Positions 24,447 to 33,638 of a DNA stretch of 64,000 nt are shown piece by piece (position 1 is the stretch's first letter; the number at the start of each line of letters is the position of its first letter). The translations under genes were made by a program, and so were the position numbers. Under the pieces are notes generated by a model. The model saw only the letters and a list, made by a program, of their open reading frames with translations. It did not search any database and was not told the DNA's origin. This DNA comes from Thiocapsa sp. UBA6158 (GTDB lineage: Bacteria; Pseudomonadota; Gammaproteobacteria; Chromatiales; Chromatiaceae): assembly GCF_002423035.1 (NCBI RefSeq), contig NZ_DIUM01000135.1, positions 1-64,000 on the forward strand, read 5' to 3'.

Positions 24447-25459
24447 ACGCGACCACCCCCTTGTCCGCCCAACCGCAAACACTGGATCTGGAGCTCAAGC
24501 CCGCCGACAACGTGCGGCTCGCCAATCTTTGTGGCCAGTTCGATCAGCATCTGCGCCAGTTGGAGCGTCGACTCGGCATCGAGATCAGCAATCGCGGCGT
24601 CAACTTCCGTCTGATCGGCGATCCGCAAGGCGTACGCCTCGGCGAGCAGCTGCTCCAAGATCTCTATGCCGAGACTGTCGCTGAGGTCCTCACGCCCGAG
24701 ACTATTCATCTCTGGCTCCAGGAGTCCGGGGCCGACGCGCTTTTGGAATCGGCCGAGGATCGTCTGCCGGATGTCGTCATCAAGACCAAGCGCGGCCTGA
24801 TCCGAGCACGCGGACCGAATCAGCAGAGTTATCTCCACGCCATGCTCAAGCACGACATCAACTTCGGTGTCGGTCCTGCCGGGACGGGCAAGACCTATCT
24901 CGCGGTGGCCTGCGCGGTCGAAGCGCTCGAATCCGACAGCGTGCGCCGGCTCTTGCTGGTGCGACCTGCAGTGGAGGCCGGCGAGCGTCTGGGGTTCCTG
25001 CCCGGCGATCTGGCCCAGAAGATCGATCCCTATCTGCGTCCGCTCTACGACGCACTCTTCGAGATGCTCGGTTTCGAGAAGGTCACCAAGCTGCTCGAGC
25101 GCAACGTCATCGAGGTCGCCCCGCTGGCTTACATGCGCGGTCGTACGCTCAACGACTCCTTCATCATCCTCGACGAGGCCCAGAACACGACACCCGAGCA
25201 GATGAAGATGTTCCTGACGCGCATCGGTTTCGGCTCGACCGCGGTGATCACGGGCGACGTGACCCAGGTCGATCTGCCGCGCGGGCAGCCCTCGGGTCTG
25301 CGGCAAGCCGTCGAGATCCTCAAGGATGTCGAGGGCATCAGTTTTACCTTCTTCAACGCTCGCGACGTGGTGCGCCACGCCTTGGTTCAGCGCATCGTCA
25401 GCGCCTACGATGCCTTCGAGCAGCCGGTACCTCTGCGGGGGCGGGCGCCGAAGGCATGA
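24443..25459 (+). CDS. ybeZ: PhoH-family ATPase (YbeZ)
   Basis: A 338-residue PhoH-like P-loop NTPase with Walker [13 protein letters not shown] at about residue 150, Walker [13 protein letters not shown], and [13 protein letters not shown]. YbeZ works with the YbeY endoribonuclease in RNA and ribosome maturation. The start appears to be TTG at 24443 overlapping the miaB stop (TTGA), and its stop overlaps ybeY, so the three genes are translationally coupled. Confidence 0.93.
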   Translation: MNATTPLSAQPQTLDLELKPADNVRLANLCGQFDQHLRQLERRLGIEISNRGVNFRLIGDPQGVRLGEQLLQDLYAETVAEVLTPETIHLWLQESGADALLESAEDRLPDVVIKTKRGLIRARGPNQQSYLHAMLKHDINFGVGPAGTGKTYLAVACAVEALESDSVRRLLLVRPAVEAGERLGFLPGDLAQKIDPYLRPLYDALFEMLGFEKVTKLLERNVIEVAPLAYMRGRTLNDSFIILDEAQNTTPEQMKMFLTRIGFGSTAVITGDVTQVDLPRGQPSGLRQAVEILKDVEGISFTFFNARDVVRHALVQRIVSAYDAFEQPVPLRGRAPKA

Positions 25460-25956
25460 GCGGCGATCGGCCCGTGACGCTGGATCTGGATCTGCAGATC
25501 GCTTGCGAGGCAGAGGATCTCCCGGCCCCGGCCGACTTCGAGCGCTGGGCGGCGGCAGCCTTGTTCGGTCGGCGCGAGCGTGCGTCGCTCACCATTCGCC
25601 TCGTGGATGCCGAGGAGGGCGCGGCCCTGAACGGAACCTACCGGGGACGCCAAGGGCCGACCAATGTCCTGTCCTTTCCGTTCGAGCTTCCACCCGAGCT
25701 GGGGCTCGGTCTCGATGCGCAGGATCCGATCGCCGATCTGCTCGGCGATCTCGTGATTTGCGCCGGGGTGGTGCAGCGCGAAGCACGCGAACAGTGCAAG
25801 ATCGCGCAGGCCCACTGGGCCCACATGGTGGTGCACGGCGTCCTGCATCTGCTTGATTACGATCACCTTACAGAGCACGATGCCGAGGAGATGGAAACCC
25901 TGGAATCGGGTATCCTCGGCGCGTTGGGCTTTCCTTCACCTTACGAGGATCAATAA
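25456..25956 (+). CDS. ybeY: Endoribonuclease YbeY
   Basis: A 166-residue metalloendoribonuclease for 16S rRNA 3'-end processing and ribosome quality control. The zinc site [11 protein letters not shown] (H-x3-H-x5-H) is intact, although the usual Gly before Tyr is Asp here. The conserved [20 protein letters not shown] and [15 protein letters not shown] stretches are present. It overlaps phoH by four bases and is six bases from corC. Confidence 0.94.
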   Translation: MSGDRPVTLDLDLQIACEAEDLPAPADFERWAAAALFGRRERASLTIRLVDAEEGAALNGTYRGRQGPTNVLSFPFELPPELGLGLDAQDPIADLLGDLVICAGVVQREAREQCKIAQAHWAHMVVHGVLHLLDYDHLTEHDAEEMETLESGILGALGFPSPYEDQ

Positions 25957-25962
25957 CACACG

Positions 25963-26853
25963 ATGGCCAGCGATCGATCTACCGAGGGCTCGCGTTCACG
26001 CAACTGGTTCGAAAGGATCGGCCAGATGCTCGGGGGCGAGCCACAAGACAAGGAGCAGCTCTTGGAGGTGCTCAAGGATGCGAAGGAGCGTGAGCTGCTC
26101 GATACCGATGCCTTGAGCATGATCGAAGGCGTCTTGCAGGTCTCCGACCTGCGTGTGCGCGACATCATGATTCCACGCGCAGAGATGGTCTCGCTCAGAC
26201 GCGACGACCCGCTGGACAAGATCCTCGAGATTGCCGTCAAATCGGCACATTCCCGTTTCCCCGTCACGGGCGACGACAAAGGAGAGGTCGTCGGCATCCT
26301 GCTCGCCAAGGACCTGCTGTCCTTCTGCCGAGATCACGGCGGCCGCGCCTTCAACATCCGCGATCTGTTGCGCTCCGCGGTCTTCGTGCCCGAGAGCAAG
26401 CGCCTGAATGTCCTGCTCAAGGAATTTCGTTCCAGCCGTAATCACATGGCGATCGTGATCGACGAGTACGGCAGTGCCGGCGGACTCGTGACCATCGAGG
26501 ACGTGCTCGAGCAGATCGTCGGCGAGATCGACGACGAGCACGACTACGACGAAGGTCCCGGGATCTTCCGACGCGGCAAGAACGAGTTCAGCGCCAAGGC
26601 GCGCACGACCGTCGAAGACTTCAACGAGTATTTCGGCAGCGACTTTTCCGACGAGGAGTTCGACACCATCGGCGGTCTGGTCGTCAACGCACTCGGCCAT
26701 CTGCCCAAGAAAGGCGAGTCGGTCGAACTCGGTCGGTTCCGCTTCACCGTGATGCGTGCTGACAGCAGGCGTGTCCACCTCGTGAGCGTAGAGGCGTTGG
26801 ATTTCAACGAAGACGCGCCCGTTGTCTCGGAAGACGCCGCGCGACCGACCTGA
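25963..26853 (+). CDS. corC: CorC/YbeX, CBS-domain transporter-associated protein
   Basis: A 296-residue cytoplasmic protein with two CBS domains (VRDIMIPRAEMVSL, then SRFPVTGDDKGEVVGILLAKDLL, and FVPESKRLNVLLKEFRSS onward to TIEDVLEQIVGEIDDEHD) and a C-terminal CorC_HlyC domain (EEFDTIGGLVVNALGHLPKKG). YbeX/CorC is linked to Mg/Co efflux and to ribosome metabolism with YbeYZ. In many relatives lnt follows it; here an RNase T2 gene is found after 39 bases that contain a gctgacg triplication. Confidence 0.93.
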   Translation: MASDRSTEGSRSRNWFERIGQMLGGEPQDKEQLLEVLKDAKERELLDTDALSMIEGVLQVSDLRVRDIMIPRAEMVSLRRDDPLDKILEIAVKSAHSRFPVTGDDKGEVVGILLAKDLLSFCRDHGGRAFNIRDLLRSAVFVPESKRLNVLLKEFRSSRNHMAIVIDEYGSAGGLVTIEDVLEQIVGEIDDEHDYDEGPGIFRRGKNEFSAKARTTVEDFNEYFGSDFSDEEFDTIGGLVVNALGHLPKKGESVELGRFRFTVMRADSRRVHLVSVEALDFNEDAPVVSEDAARPT

Positions 26854-26892
26854 AGCTGACGGCTGACGGCTGACGGCCGGAGATTGGAGCCA

Positions 26893-27930
26893 ATGGAACT
26901 GAAACACCTATGCGTGTGTCGATCACTGCTGTCTGTTCTTATGCTGCTGTGGTCGGCTTCATCATTCGCCGAGCGCCTGGACGCCGTTCTGAGCGCCGAG
27001 CAACCTTGCCCTGCGACGGTCTCGATCAAGCGTCCCGACAACCCGGGTTCGATCCATCTCGTCCCCGGACAAGACTACCCGGTCGTCGGGACCAATCGTG
27101 CCGATCCGAGCCACTATCGACTCAGGTTCGAGGACGCGAGCCCGAAGGAGCGCTGGGTCGAGATCCGATGCGGTCGACTTGCCGACGACGCTGCGAACAC
27201 TGCGGGTGCGGACGCACGCCCGTCGTCGCCCCCGTCCCCGTCACCCCCGCCGTCATTGCGTGCAGGCGCGATGGAGAGTCAGCTCGTGCTGGCGGCCAGT
27301 TGGCAGCCCGCCTTCTGCGAGTTGCGCGCGACGCGCCCGGAATGCCGGGACCAGACGCCCGAGCGTGCGGATGCGCGGCGCTTCTCGCTCCACGGTCTCT
27401 GGCCTCAGCCCATCGGCAACAGCTATTGCGGTGTCGGCGAGCGGGAGCGGACGCTTTCGACGTCGGGCCGGTGGCGCTTCTTGCCCGCGCTCGATCTGGA
27501 TGCGACCACACGCGCGCGCCTGGACAGGTTGATGCCGGGGACACAGTCCGATTTGCAGCGGCACCAGTGGGTCAAGCACGGGTCCTGTTACGGCACGGAT
27601 GCGGATACCTATTTCCGTCATTCCATCTTGCTGCTCGAGCAGCTCAACGCCTCAGGCGTTCGTGCACTGTTCGAGGAGAACATCGGCAAGCGTCTGAGCG
27701 CGACCCGGGTGCGGGCCGCGTTCGACGACGCCTTCGGCAAGGGGGCGGGCGAGCGGGTCCGCTTGAGCTGTTCAGATGGGTTGATCGAGGAGCTGCGGAT
27801 CGGTCTGAAAGGTGTCGTCGACGACACCGCCGAGCTGGGCGAGTTGATCCTTGCCGCGCCCAAGCGGAGTCCCGACTGCCGCGGTGGATGGGTCGATCGA
27901 GCGGGCCTCGACACAGCCCGTCAGCGCTGA
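26893..27930 (+). CDS. Secreted RNase T2 family protein with extra N-terminal domain
   Basis: A 345-residue predicted secreted ribonuclease. A signal peptide (LLSVLMLLWSASSFA) is followed by a domain of about 90 residues with two Cys, a Pro/Ser-rich linker (SPPSPSPPPS), then the T2 domain. That domain has catalytic motifs CAS I FSLHGLWPQ and CAS II HQWVKHGSCYG and several Cys for disulfides. It would cut RNA in the periplasm or outside the cell. The N-terminal domain is not one I recognise. ATG 26893 is close to a GGAG. It shares the strand of corC but convergently meets rlmJ. Confidence 0.9.
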   Translation: MELKHLCVCRSLLSVLMLLWSASSFAERLDAVLSAEQPCPATVSIKRPDNPGSIHLVPGQDYPVVGTNRADPSHYRLRFEDASPKERWVEIRCGRLADDAANTAGADARPSSPPSPSPPPSLRAGAMESQLVLAASWQPAFCELRATRPECRDQTPERADARRFSLHGLWPQPIGNSYCGVGERERTLSTSGRWRFLPALDLDATTRARLDRLMPGTQSDLQRHQWVKHGSCYGTDADTYFRHSILLLEQLNASGVRALFEENIGKRLSATRVRAAFDDAFGKGAGERVRLSCSDGLIEELRIGLKGVVDDTAELGELILAAPKRSPDCRGGWVDRAGLDTARQR

Positions 27931-27944
27931 GTCCGTGCGGCAGT

Positions 27945-28793
27945 CTAAATTCGACCGATCGTCCATGACGGTACCGCTCCGGCCGTCTTCTCCATCGCGA
28001 GTGCATCGGCGAGTCGCGGCAGCAGCTCCGCGAGCCGCTCTTCCAGGCGCCAAGGTGGGTTGAGAATCAGCATCCCGGACCCGTACATCCCGAAGTCGTC
28101 GACCTGTCGCCGTACCCTCAACTCGCACAGAAGCCCGTCCGGGACGGATTGCCGGATGCTCCCGATCAGTTCCGCGGAACGATCGCGCTGCAGCCCCAGA
28201 CGTGGGAACCAGAGTGCGTAGACCCCGGTCGGCCAGCGGGCATGCGCGGCGACGAGTGCGTCTGCAACGCGTCTGTACTCGGAGACCTGCTCGTATGGCG
28301 GGTCGATCAGAACCAGTCCGCGTGCGGGCTTCGGCGGCAAGAGTGCGGTCAATCCTTCGAGACCGTCGCGACGATGGATGCCGATCCGGGGGTCGTTGCC
28401 GAGATGGCGACGCAGCGTCTGCGACTCGGTCGGATGAAGCTCCATCAGAATCAGCCGATCCTCCGCGCGCAGCAGATGCGCGGCGAGGGCGGGTGAGCCC
28501 GGATAGACCGAAAATCCTCCGCCTGGATTCAGCGCGCAGATGGCCCCAAGATAGGCCGACAACTGCGGAAAGGCATCACGCTGCTCCCAGAGTCGCTCGA
28601 TCCCGAGCCGATATTCCGCGGTCTTGAGTGCCTGCTCGGCGCCTAGATCGTACCGACCGGCCCCGGCGTGCGATTCGACGTAGACCAGCGGTTTGGGCTT
28701 CTTCAGGAGTGTCTCCAACATGAGGCTGAGAACCGCGTGCTTGAAGACGTCTGCGTGATTGCCGGCGTGGAAGCCGTGAAGGTAGCTTAACAG
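27945..28793 (-). CDS. rlmJ: 23S rRNA A2030 N6-methyltransferase RlmJ
   Basis: A 282-residue SAM-dependent methyltransferase of the RlmJ family with LSYLHGFHAGNHADVFKH at the N-terminus, VYVESHAGAGRYDL (motif I) and LVLIDPPYEQ (catalytic DPPY). Family members begin MLSYRHAFHAG; aligning this protein puts the initiator at a CTG codon (28793-28791) preceded by GAGAGGAGC. The nearest conventional start (GTG) would add about 16 unconserved residues. The gene is single, convergent with the RNase T2 gene. Confidence 0.93.
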   Translation of the reverse strand: MLSYLHGFHAGNHADVFKHAVLSLMLETLLKKPKPLVYVESHAGAGRYDLGAEQALKTAEYRLGIERLWEQRDAFPQLSAYLGAICALNPGGGFSVYPGSPALAAHLLRAEDRLILMELHPTESQTLRRHLGNDPRIGIHRRDGLEGLTALLPPKPARGLVLIDPPYEQVSEYRRVADALVAAHARWPTGVYALWFPRLGLQRDRSAELIGSIRQSVPDGLLCELRVRRQVDDFGMYGSGMLILNPPWRLEERLAELLPRLADALAMEKTAGAVPSWTIGRI

Positions 28794-28944
28794 GCTGGTG
28801 CTCCTCTCGGATCCAGTGCCTTGGATGTGCCGATCGCAAACCAAAACGCGTTCGGCGCACCCGAATAGCGCGACGACGCTGCACGGGGACGCGCCGCCCC
28901 GCGGGAGAGACTACCCGCGAGGCAGGTTGTCGCGCGCGTTTTGC

Positions 28945-29835
28945 TTAGACCCTGCGCGCGTCCATCATGCGCTCGATGATGGGCTGCAGGATGATTTCCA
29001 TCGCCATACCCATCTTGCCGCCCGGCACGACCATGGTGTTGCGCCGCGACATGAAGGATTCGTGGATCATCGACAAGAGATACGGGAAGTCGATCTGGAG
29101 CCGCTCGGGATCTTTGAATCGGATGATGACGAAGCTCTCGTCGGGTGTCGGAATATCACGTGCGATGAAGGGGTTTGAAGTGTCGACCGTCGCCACACGC
29201 TGGAAGTTGATGTCCGTGAGCGAGAACTGCGGCGTGACGTGGCGGATGTAGTCCGGCATGCGGCGCATGATGGTGTCGACGATCGCCTCGGCCGAATAGC
29301 CGCGCTCGGCATTGTCGCGGAAGATCTTCTGGATCCACTCCAGGTTGATGATCGGGACCACGCCGACGCCGAGATCGACGTGCTGGGCGACGTTGTCCGC
29401 CTCCGTCACGACCAACCCGTGGAGTCCTTCGTAGAAGAGCACGTCGGTGCCCTCGGGAAGATCCTCCCACGGCGTGAATTGGCCGGCCGTCAGCTGCGTG
29501 CCGAGGCGTGCGTTGTGGTGATCGGCCTCCGAGTCGCTGTGGATATAGTAGCGCTGCTTGCCGGTGCCGCTTTCGCCGTAATTGCGAAAGAGTTCCTCGA
29601 GGAGGTCGAACCGATTGGCCTCGGGGCCGAAATGGCTGAGGTTGCGGTGGGTCTCGGCCGCTCGCGCCATCTCGGCCTTCATCTCGACGCGATCGTAGCG
29701 GTGGAAACTGTCGCCCTCGATCACGGCGGCCTTGATCCCGTCGCGATAAAATATGTGCTCGAAGGCGCGCTTGACGGTGGTCGTACCGGCACCCGAGGAA
29801 CCGGTTACCGCAACGATCGGATGTTTCTTGGACAT
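28945..29835 (-). CDS. prkB: Phosphoribulokinase (class I)
   Basis: A 296-residue enzyme that phosphorylates ribulose-5-phosphate to ribulose-1,5-bisphosphate in the Calvin cycle. The P-loop is VTGSSGAGTTTVKR. Conserved class I stretches include VIEGDSFHRYDR, HFGPEANRFDLL and FYEGLHGLVVTEADNVAQHV. Length is typical for the proteobacterial octameric form. RuBisCO genes are not in this window. It points to an autotrophic, probably phototrophic or sulfur-oxidising, host. Confidence 0.96.
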   Translation of the reverse strand: MSKKHPIVAVTGSSGAGTTTVKRAFEHIFYRDGIKAAVIEGDSFHRYDRVEMKAEMARAAETHRNLSHFGPEANRFDLLEELFRNYGESGTGKQRYYIHSDSEADHHNARLGTQLTAGQFTPWEDLPEGTDVLFYEGLHGLVVTEADNVAQHVDLGVGVVPIINLEWIQKIFRDNAERGYSAEAIVDTIMRRMPDYIRHVTPQFSLTDINFQRVATVDTSNPFIARDIPTPDESFVIIRFKDPERLQIDFPYLLSMIHESFMSRRNTMVVPGGKMGMAMEIILQPIIERMMDARRV

Positions 29836-30076
29836 GGTCTTCTCCTCGTTCTCTTGAGCTGAGAGCCTCGTCGCGGCCGGCTTTGAGCGGGCTGCGATCG
29901 GGCTTGCGATCGGTCCGGGGATCGAACCCGGAATCGGAATGGATGCGCGCGGGCCGGTCGATCTCGTTTCGCATCCCTGGATCGGCGACGGGCCGAAATG
30001 CGCGAAACGATTCGCTAATATACCATGATCGATCCATACGGCAGCGATCGCGCAAACGCGTCTCGGAGGGAAGGGA

Positions 30077-32215
30077 ATGAATGGAATGATCAGGCGTTTC
30101 GGTGTGTCGGAGGGGCTGGCGGGGAACCCGGAGTTTCAATCGGCCTTGGTGCGTCTTACCGCCTGCCTGCTGGGCGCGCTCTACATCGCCGTCGGCGCCT
30201 CGACGCAGTACTACCGGGTCGACGTTCCCTACTATCTCACGCTCTTCGGCATCTACCTGGTCTCGAACATCGGATTTCTGGTCAGTATCGCCCTGCGCTC
30301 CGAGTGGCCGGCGCGGGTCTACCTGGGGATCTGTCTGGATGTCGTCGCCATCAGCCTGGCGATCTTCATCACCCGCGAGGCCATTAGCCCTTTCTACCTG
30401 CTCTATATCCTGGTCTTCATCTCAGCCGGAACGCGATTCGGCAAACACCATCTCGTGGTCGCCTCGCTCGCCGCTGTCTTCGGCTACAACGTCGTCCTGA
30501 TCGCGCTCGACGAATGGCGTCTTCACACCTTCGAGGCGACATTCTTCCTGGCGCTCCTGGTGCTGCTGCCACTGTATCAATACTCCTTGCTGCGCAAGGT
30601 CCAGGATGCGCGCGCCGAGGCGGAAAGGGCCAATCAAGCGAGAGGCGATTTTCTGGCCTTCATGACGCATGAGCTGCGCACCCCCTTGACCGGCGTCGTT
30701 GGCATGACCGAGCTCTTGCGAGGAACCCGACTGGATGACGAGCAGCGCGATTGTGTCCAGGCTATCGCCAACTCGGCGGATATCCTGGGTGCGCTGATCG
30801 GAGACATTCTGGATTTGTCGAAGATCGATGCGCATCGGATCGTCCTCGAGCGTATCCCTTTCGATCCACGCAGTCTGGTGCGCGACGTTTCCGATGCACT
30901 TGCGATGCGCGCGTATTCTGCCGGACTCGAGCTCATCGCCGATGTCGATCCGAACGTCCCCCCTCGGTTGATCGGCGACCCGCTGCGGTTGCGCCAGATC
31001 CTCTTCAACCTGATGGGGAATGCCGTGAAGTTCACGCCGACGGGCGAGGTCCGGGTACACCTGAGCGTTCGACCGCCCGAGGCCGAGCAGAGCGGCCCGC
31101 ACTTGCTCGTCGAGGTCGTCGACACCGGGATCGGCATTCCGCCCGATAAGCTCCCGCAACTCTTCGAGCGCTTTCGCCAAGCCGACGAGTCGACCACGCG
31201 CCGCTTCGGCGGGACCGGTCTCGGCACGACCATCTCGCGCGAGCTGACCCTCTTGATGGGTGGGGCGATCGGTGTCGAGAGCGAGGAGGGGCGCGGGAGC
31301 CGCTTCTGGATGCGTCTGCCCTTGATCGAGGATGACGCGGCGGTGTCGAGCGCGCCGGGCAGTCGGCTCCGCGGCTTGCGAATCCTGATCCTGGAGCCGA
31401 ACGCCACCTGTCGCGCATTGGCCTGTGCCGCCTTCGGGCGCGAGGGCGCGGCCTGCGAGACGCTTGCCGAGCCTGCCGATGTCGACTCGGCGCAGACGCG
31501 GGGGCAGCGTTTCGATCTCCTCGTCATCGCCGATCATCCGCAGGGACGGGATCTGAATGCGGCGCGGGCGGAGGTCAAAGCGGCACTTGGCGAGCCGGTG
31601 CACTGCCTCTTTCTGGTTTACCCCGGACGACGCCCCGCGCTCGAGGAGACGACGGATGGCTGTCTGACGAAGCCCTATCTGTCCGAGGATCTGATCGCTG
31701 CGGCCGAGTCGCTTTTGGGGCGCGCCGAGGTCGCGACGGATGGAGCGCTGCGAGCCGGGGCGTCCTCGCCGTCGCTCGGTTTGGAGCCGATCGCCGATGC
31801 GGCCCGGATACGTGTCCTGGTCGCCGAGGACAACGAGATCGCGGCCAAGGTGATCACTCGTTTCCTGGGCAAGATGGGCTTCGATCTCACTCGGGTTGCC
31901 GACGGCGAGGCGGCCTTGACCGAAGCGCTCGGCGGCGACTACGGGATCGCGATCGTCGATCTGCGGATGCCCAAGCTCGACGGGATCGGCTTCGCCCGGC
32001 GCTACCGCGAGCAGGCACCCGAGCGGGCGATCCCGATCGTCGCTCTGACCGCGAACGCCTCGGAGGACGTCAAGCGTGACTGCCTGTCGGCCGGGATGAA
32101 TGACTTTCTATCGAAACCAGTCAAGCCCCAAGAGCTGCGCCGAACCCTGGAAGCGGCACTCCGCGAGCTTCCGGCCGCCGACCGCCAGACTCCAGCAGTC
32201 GATCGATCGCTTTGA
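30077..32215 (+). CDS. Hybrid sensor histidine kinase with two receiver domains
   Basis: A 712-residue protein. About six membrane spans lie in residues 25-170, followed by HisKA with the phospho-acceptor His198 in FMTHELRTPLTGVVGM, and an HATPase domain (NLMGNAVKFTPTG, VVDTGIGIPPDK, RFGGTGLGTTISREL). The first receiver region (RILILEPNATCRAL, FDLLVIADHP, LTKPYL) lacks the acidic pair and looks degenerate. The second (RVLVAEDNEIAAKV, GIAIVDLRMPKLDG, PIVALTANASED, FLSKPVK) is intact. The layout resembles RpfC-type hybrid sensors, but no rpfF or Hpt domain is adjacent. Signal and output are unknown. Confidence 0.9.
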   Translation: MNGMIRRFGVSEGLAGNPEFQSALVRLTACLLGALYIAVGASTQYYRVDVPYYLTLFGIYLVSNIGFLVSIALRSEWPARVYLGICLDVVAISLAIFITREAISPFYLLYILVFISAGTRFGKHHLVVASLAAVFGYNVVLIALDEWRLHTFEATFFLALLVLLPLYQYSLLRKVQDARAEAERANQARGDFLAFMTHELRTPLTGVVGMTELLRGTRLDDEQRDCVQAIANSADILGALIGDILDLSKIDAHRIVLERIPFDPRSLVRDVSDALAMRAYSAGLELIADVDPNVPPRLIGDPLRLRQILFNLMGNAVKFTPTGEVRVHLSVRPPEAEQSGPHLLVEVVDTGIGIPPDKLPQLFERFRQADESTTRRFGGTGLGTTISRELTLLMGGAIGVESEEGRGSRFWMRLPLIEDDAAVSSAPGSRLRGLRILILEPNATCRALACAAFGREGAACETLAEPADVDSAQTRGQRFDLLVIADHPQGRDLNAARAEVKAALGEPVHCLFLVYPGRRPALEETTDGCLTKPYLSEDLIAAAESLLGRAEVATDGALRAGASSPSLGLEPIADAARIRVLVAEDNEIAAKVITRFLGKMGFDLTRVADGEAALTEALGGDYGIAIVDLRMPKLDGIGFARRYREQAPERAIPIVALTANASEDVKRDCLSAGMNDFLSKPVKPQELRRTLEAALRELPAADRQTPAVDRSL

Positions 32216-32268
32216 CAGTGTCGACGCCCGTCATCAATCCCGAGGCTGGAGGCTGGCCGAGCGCCTCC

Positions 32269-32991
32269 TCAACCCGCCGCAGGTGCCGCTACGCCGCCGG
32301 CGGGTGCCGAAGCGTCCGCGGATTTCGCTGCACGCACAGCCGCGCGTCGCTTGACGCGCTTGTCGATCAGGTTCTTCAGTGCGATCAAGAGGCCGAGGCC
32401 GATGAAGGCGCCGGGCGGGAGGATCGCGATGAGCGCGCCCTGGAATCCTTCGCCCAAGCTGAGACTCAGGCCGGTCGCGGCGTCCCCGAGCAGGAGGTTA
32501 GCTTGGTAGAAGAGTGTGCCTTGACCGACGAATTCGCGCATCCCTCCCAGGGTGACCAGGACCAGCGTAAAGCCGAGCCCCATCGCGATCCCGTCGAGTA
32601 GTGCGCGGTCGACGCGATTCTTGGAGGCAAACGCCTCGGCCCGGCCGATGATGGCGCAATTGGTCACGATCAGCGGAATGAAGAGCCCCAAGACCAGATA
32701 GAGCTCGTAGAAATAGGCTTGGATGCTCAACTCGACCGCCGTCACGAAGGACGCGATCACGAGTACGAACACGGGCAACCGGACCTCCGGGCGAACCAGG
32801 TCGCGGATCAGGGAGACGGCCGCGTTGGAGAGGACAAGTACGGCCGTCGTGGCCAGGCCCATGCCCAAACCGTTGGTGGCGCTCGTGGTGGTCGCGAGCA
32901 AGGGGCAGAGCCCCAGCAGGGCGACGAGTGCTTGGTTGTTGTTCCAGAATCCGTCGCCGATGATGCTGCCGTAGGGTTGCGATGCCGCCAT
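32269..32991 (-). CDS. rnfE: RnfE, membrane subunit of the Rnf complex
   Basis: A 240-residue RnfE/RsxE-type integral membrane protein with about six spans and the hallmark [20 protein letters not shown] near the start and [18 protein letters not shown] in the middle. RnfE and RnfA form the core membrane pair of the ion-translocating ferredoxin:NAD oxidoreductase. The C-terminal 30 residues are Ala/Arg/Lys-rich. The start at 32991 overlaps the rnfG stop. It is the last gene of the operon. Confidence 0.95.
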   Translation of the reverse strand: MAASQPYGSIIGDGFWNNNQALVALLGLCPLLATTTSATNGLGMGLATTAVLVLSNAAVSLIRDLVRPEVRLPVFVLVIASFVTAVELSIQAYFYELYLVLGLFIPLIVTNCAIIGRAEAFASKNRVDRALLDGIAMGLGFTLVLVTLGGMREFVGQGTLFYQANLLLGDAATGLSLSLGEGFQGALIAILPPGAFIGLGLLIALKNLIDKRVKRRAAVRAAKSADASAPAGGVAAPAAG

Positions 32992-33638
32992 CAGCCCGCT
33001 CCCTTCGCTGCGGTCTTCACGCCTTCGACGGGTTCGAAGAGGGCATCGCCCTGTTGCTGAACGAAGATGAGTGTGTTTTTGACCGCCTGCACGATCGCAC
33101 GGGGAGTGATGGTCGCCCCGGTGAACTGATCGAATTCGCCGCCATCGCGCTTCACCGCCCAGCCCTCGAGCGTCGGATTGGAAAGCGACTTGCCGTCGAA
33201 GCTCAACACCCAATCGGATTTGCGCTCCTCGATCTTGTCGCCCAGCCCGGGGGTTTCATGGTGGTAAAGGACCCTCACCCCGCCGAGGCTGCCGTCGCGC
33301 AGGACCGATACCAGCAGTTGGATCGGGCCGGCGTAACCGTCCGGGACGACGGGGTCGAGGATGACCGCGGTGGGTTCGCCTGCCTTGCGCACGCGATAAA
33401 CGCGCGTGTTCTCGGCACCGAGGAGTTCGCGCGCACTGACCTGGATCAAATCCTCGAGCGGCTCGTTGTCGAACTGTCCGTCCGGGATGATGGATTCGAG
33501 TTTGCTCTGCATCGCGACCCGTTGGTTCTCGGCGATGCGCCCGTCCATCAGGTGGTGGGTCACGGCGACGAGTGCGACGCCGGTGACGGAGAAGGCGCTC
33601 AACACGACGGCGGCAAGGATGATCGGTGCTTTCTTCAT
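32991..33638 (-). CDS. rnfG: RnfG, flavinylated subunit of the Rnf complex
   Basis: A 215-residue protein with one N-terminal membrane anchor and a periplasmic FMN-binding domain. The flavinylated Thr lies in [12 protein letters not shown] (SGAT-type motif). Covalent FMN passes electrons within Rnf. It overlaps rnfD at its start and rnfE at its stop by short ATGA overlaps. Confidence 0.94.
   Translation of the reverse strand: MKKAPIILAAVVLSAFSVTGVALVAVTHHLMDGRIAENQRVAMQSKLESIIPDGQFDNEPLEDLIQVSARELLGAENTRVYRVRKAGEPTAVILDPVVPDGYAGPIQLLVSVLRDGSLGGVRVLYHHETPGLGDKIEERKSDWVLSFDGKSLSNPTLEGWAVKRDGGEFDQFTGATITPRAIVQAVKNTLIFVQQQGDALFEPVEGVKTAAKGAG

Noticed and set aside
26853..26885. gctgacg triplication as a regulatory repeat
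   Set aside because: It is only three 7-8-base units after the corC stop, with no palindrome or known binding pattern.
29915..29931. tRNA T-arm-like sequence (complement of ccggggatcgaacccgg)
   Set aside because: The T-stem and loop are perfect, but no matching acceptor 5' strand, D-arm or anticodon arm is found upstream on the minus strand, so it is chance or a short relic.
30077..32215. RpfC of a diffusible-signal-factor system
   Set aside because: The domain layout is similar, but there is no Hpt domain, and rpfF and rpfG are not adjacent.
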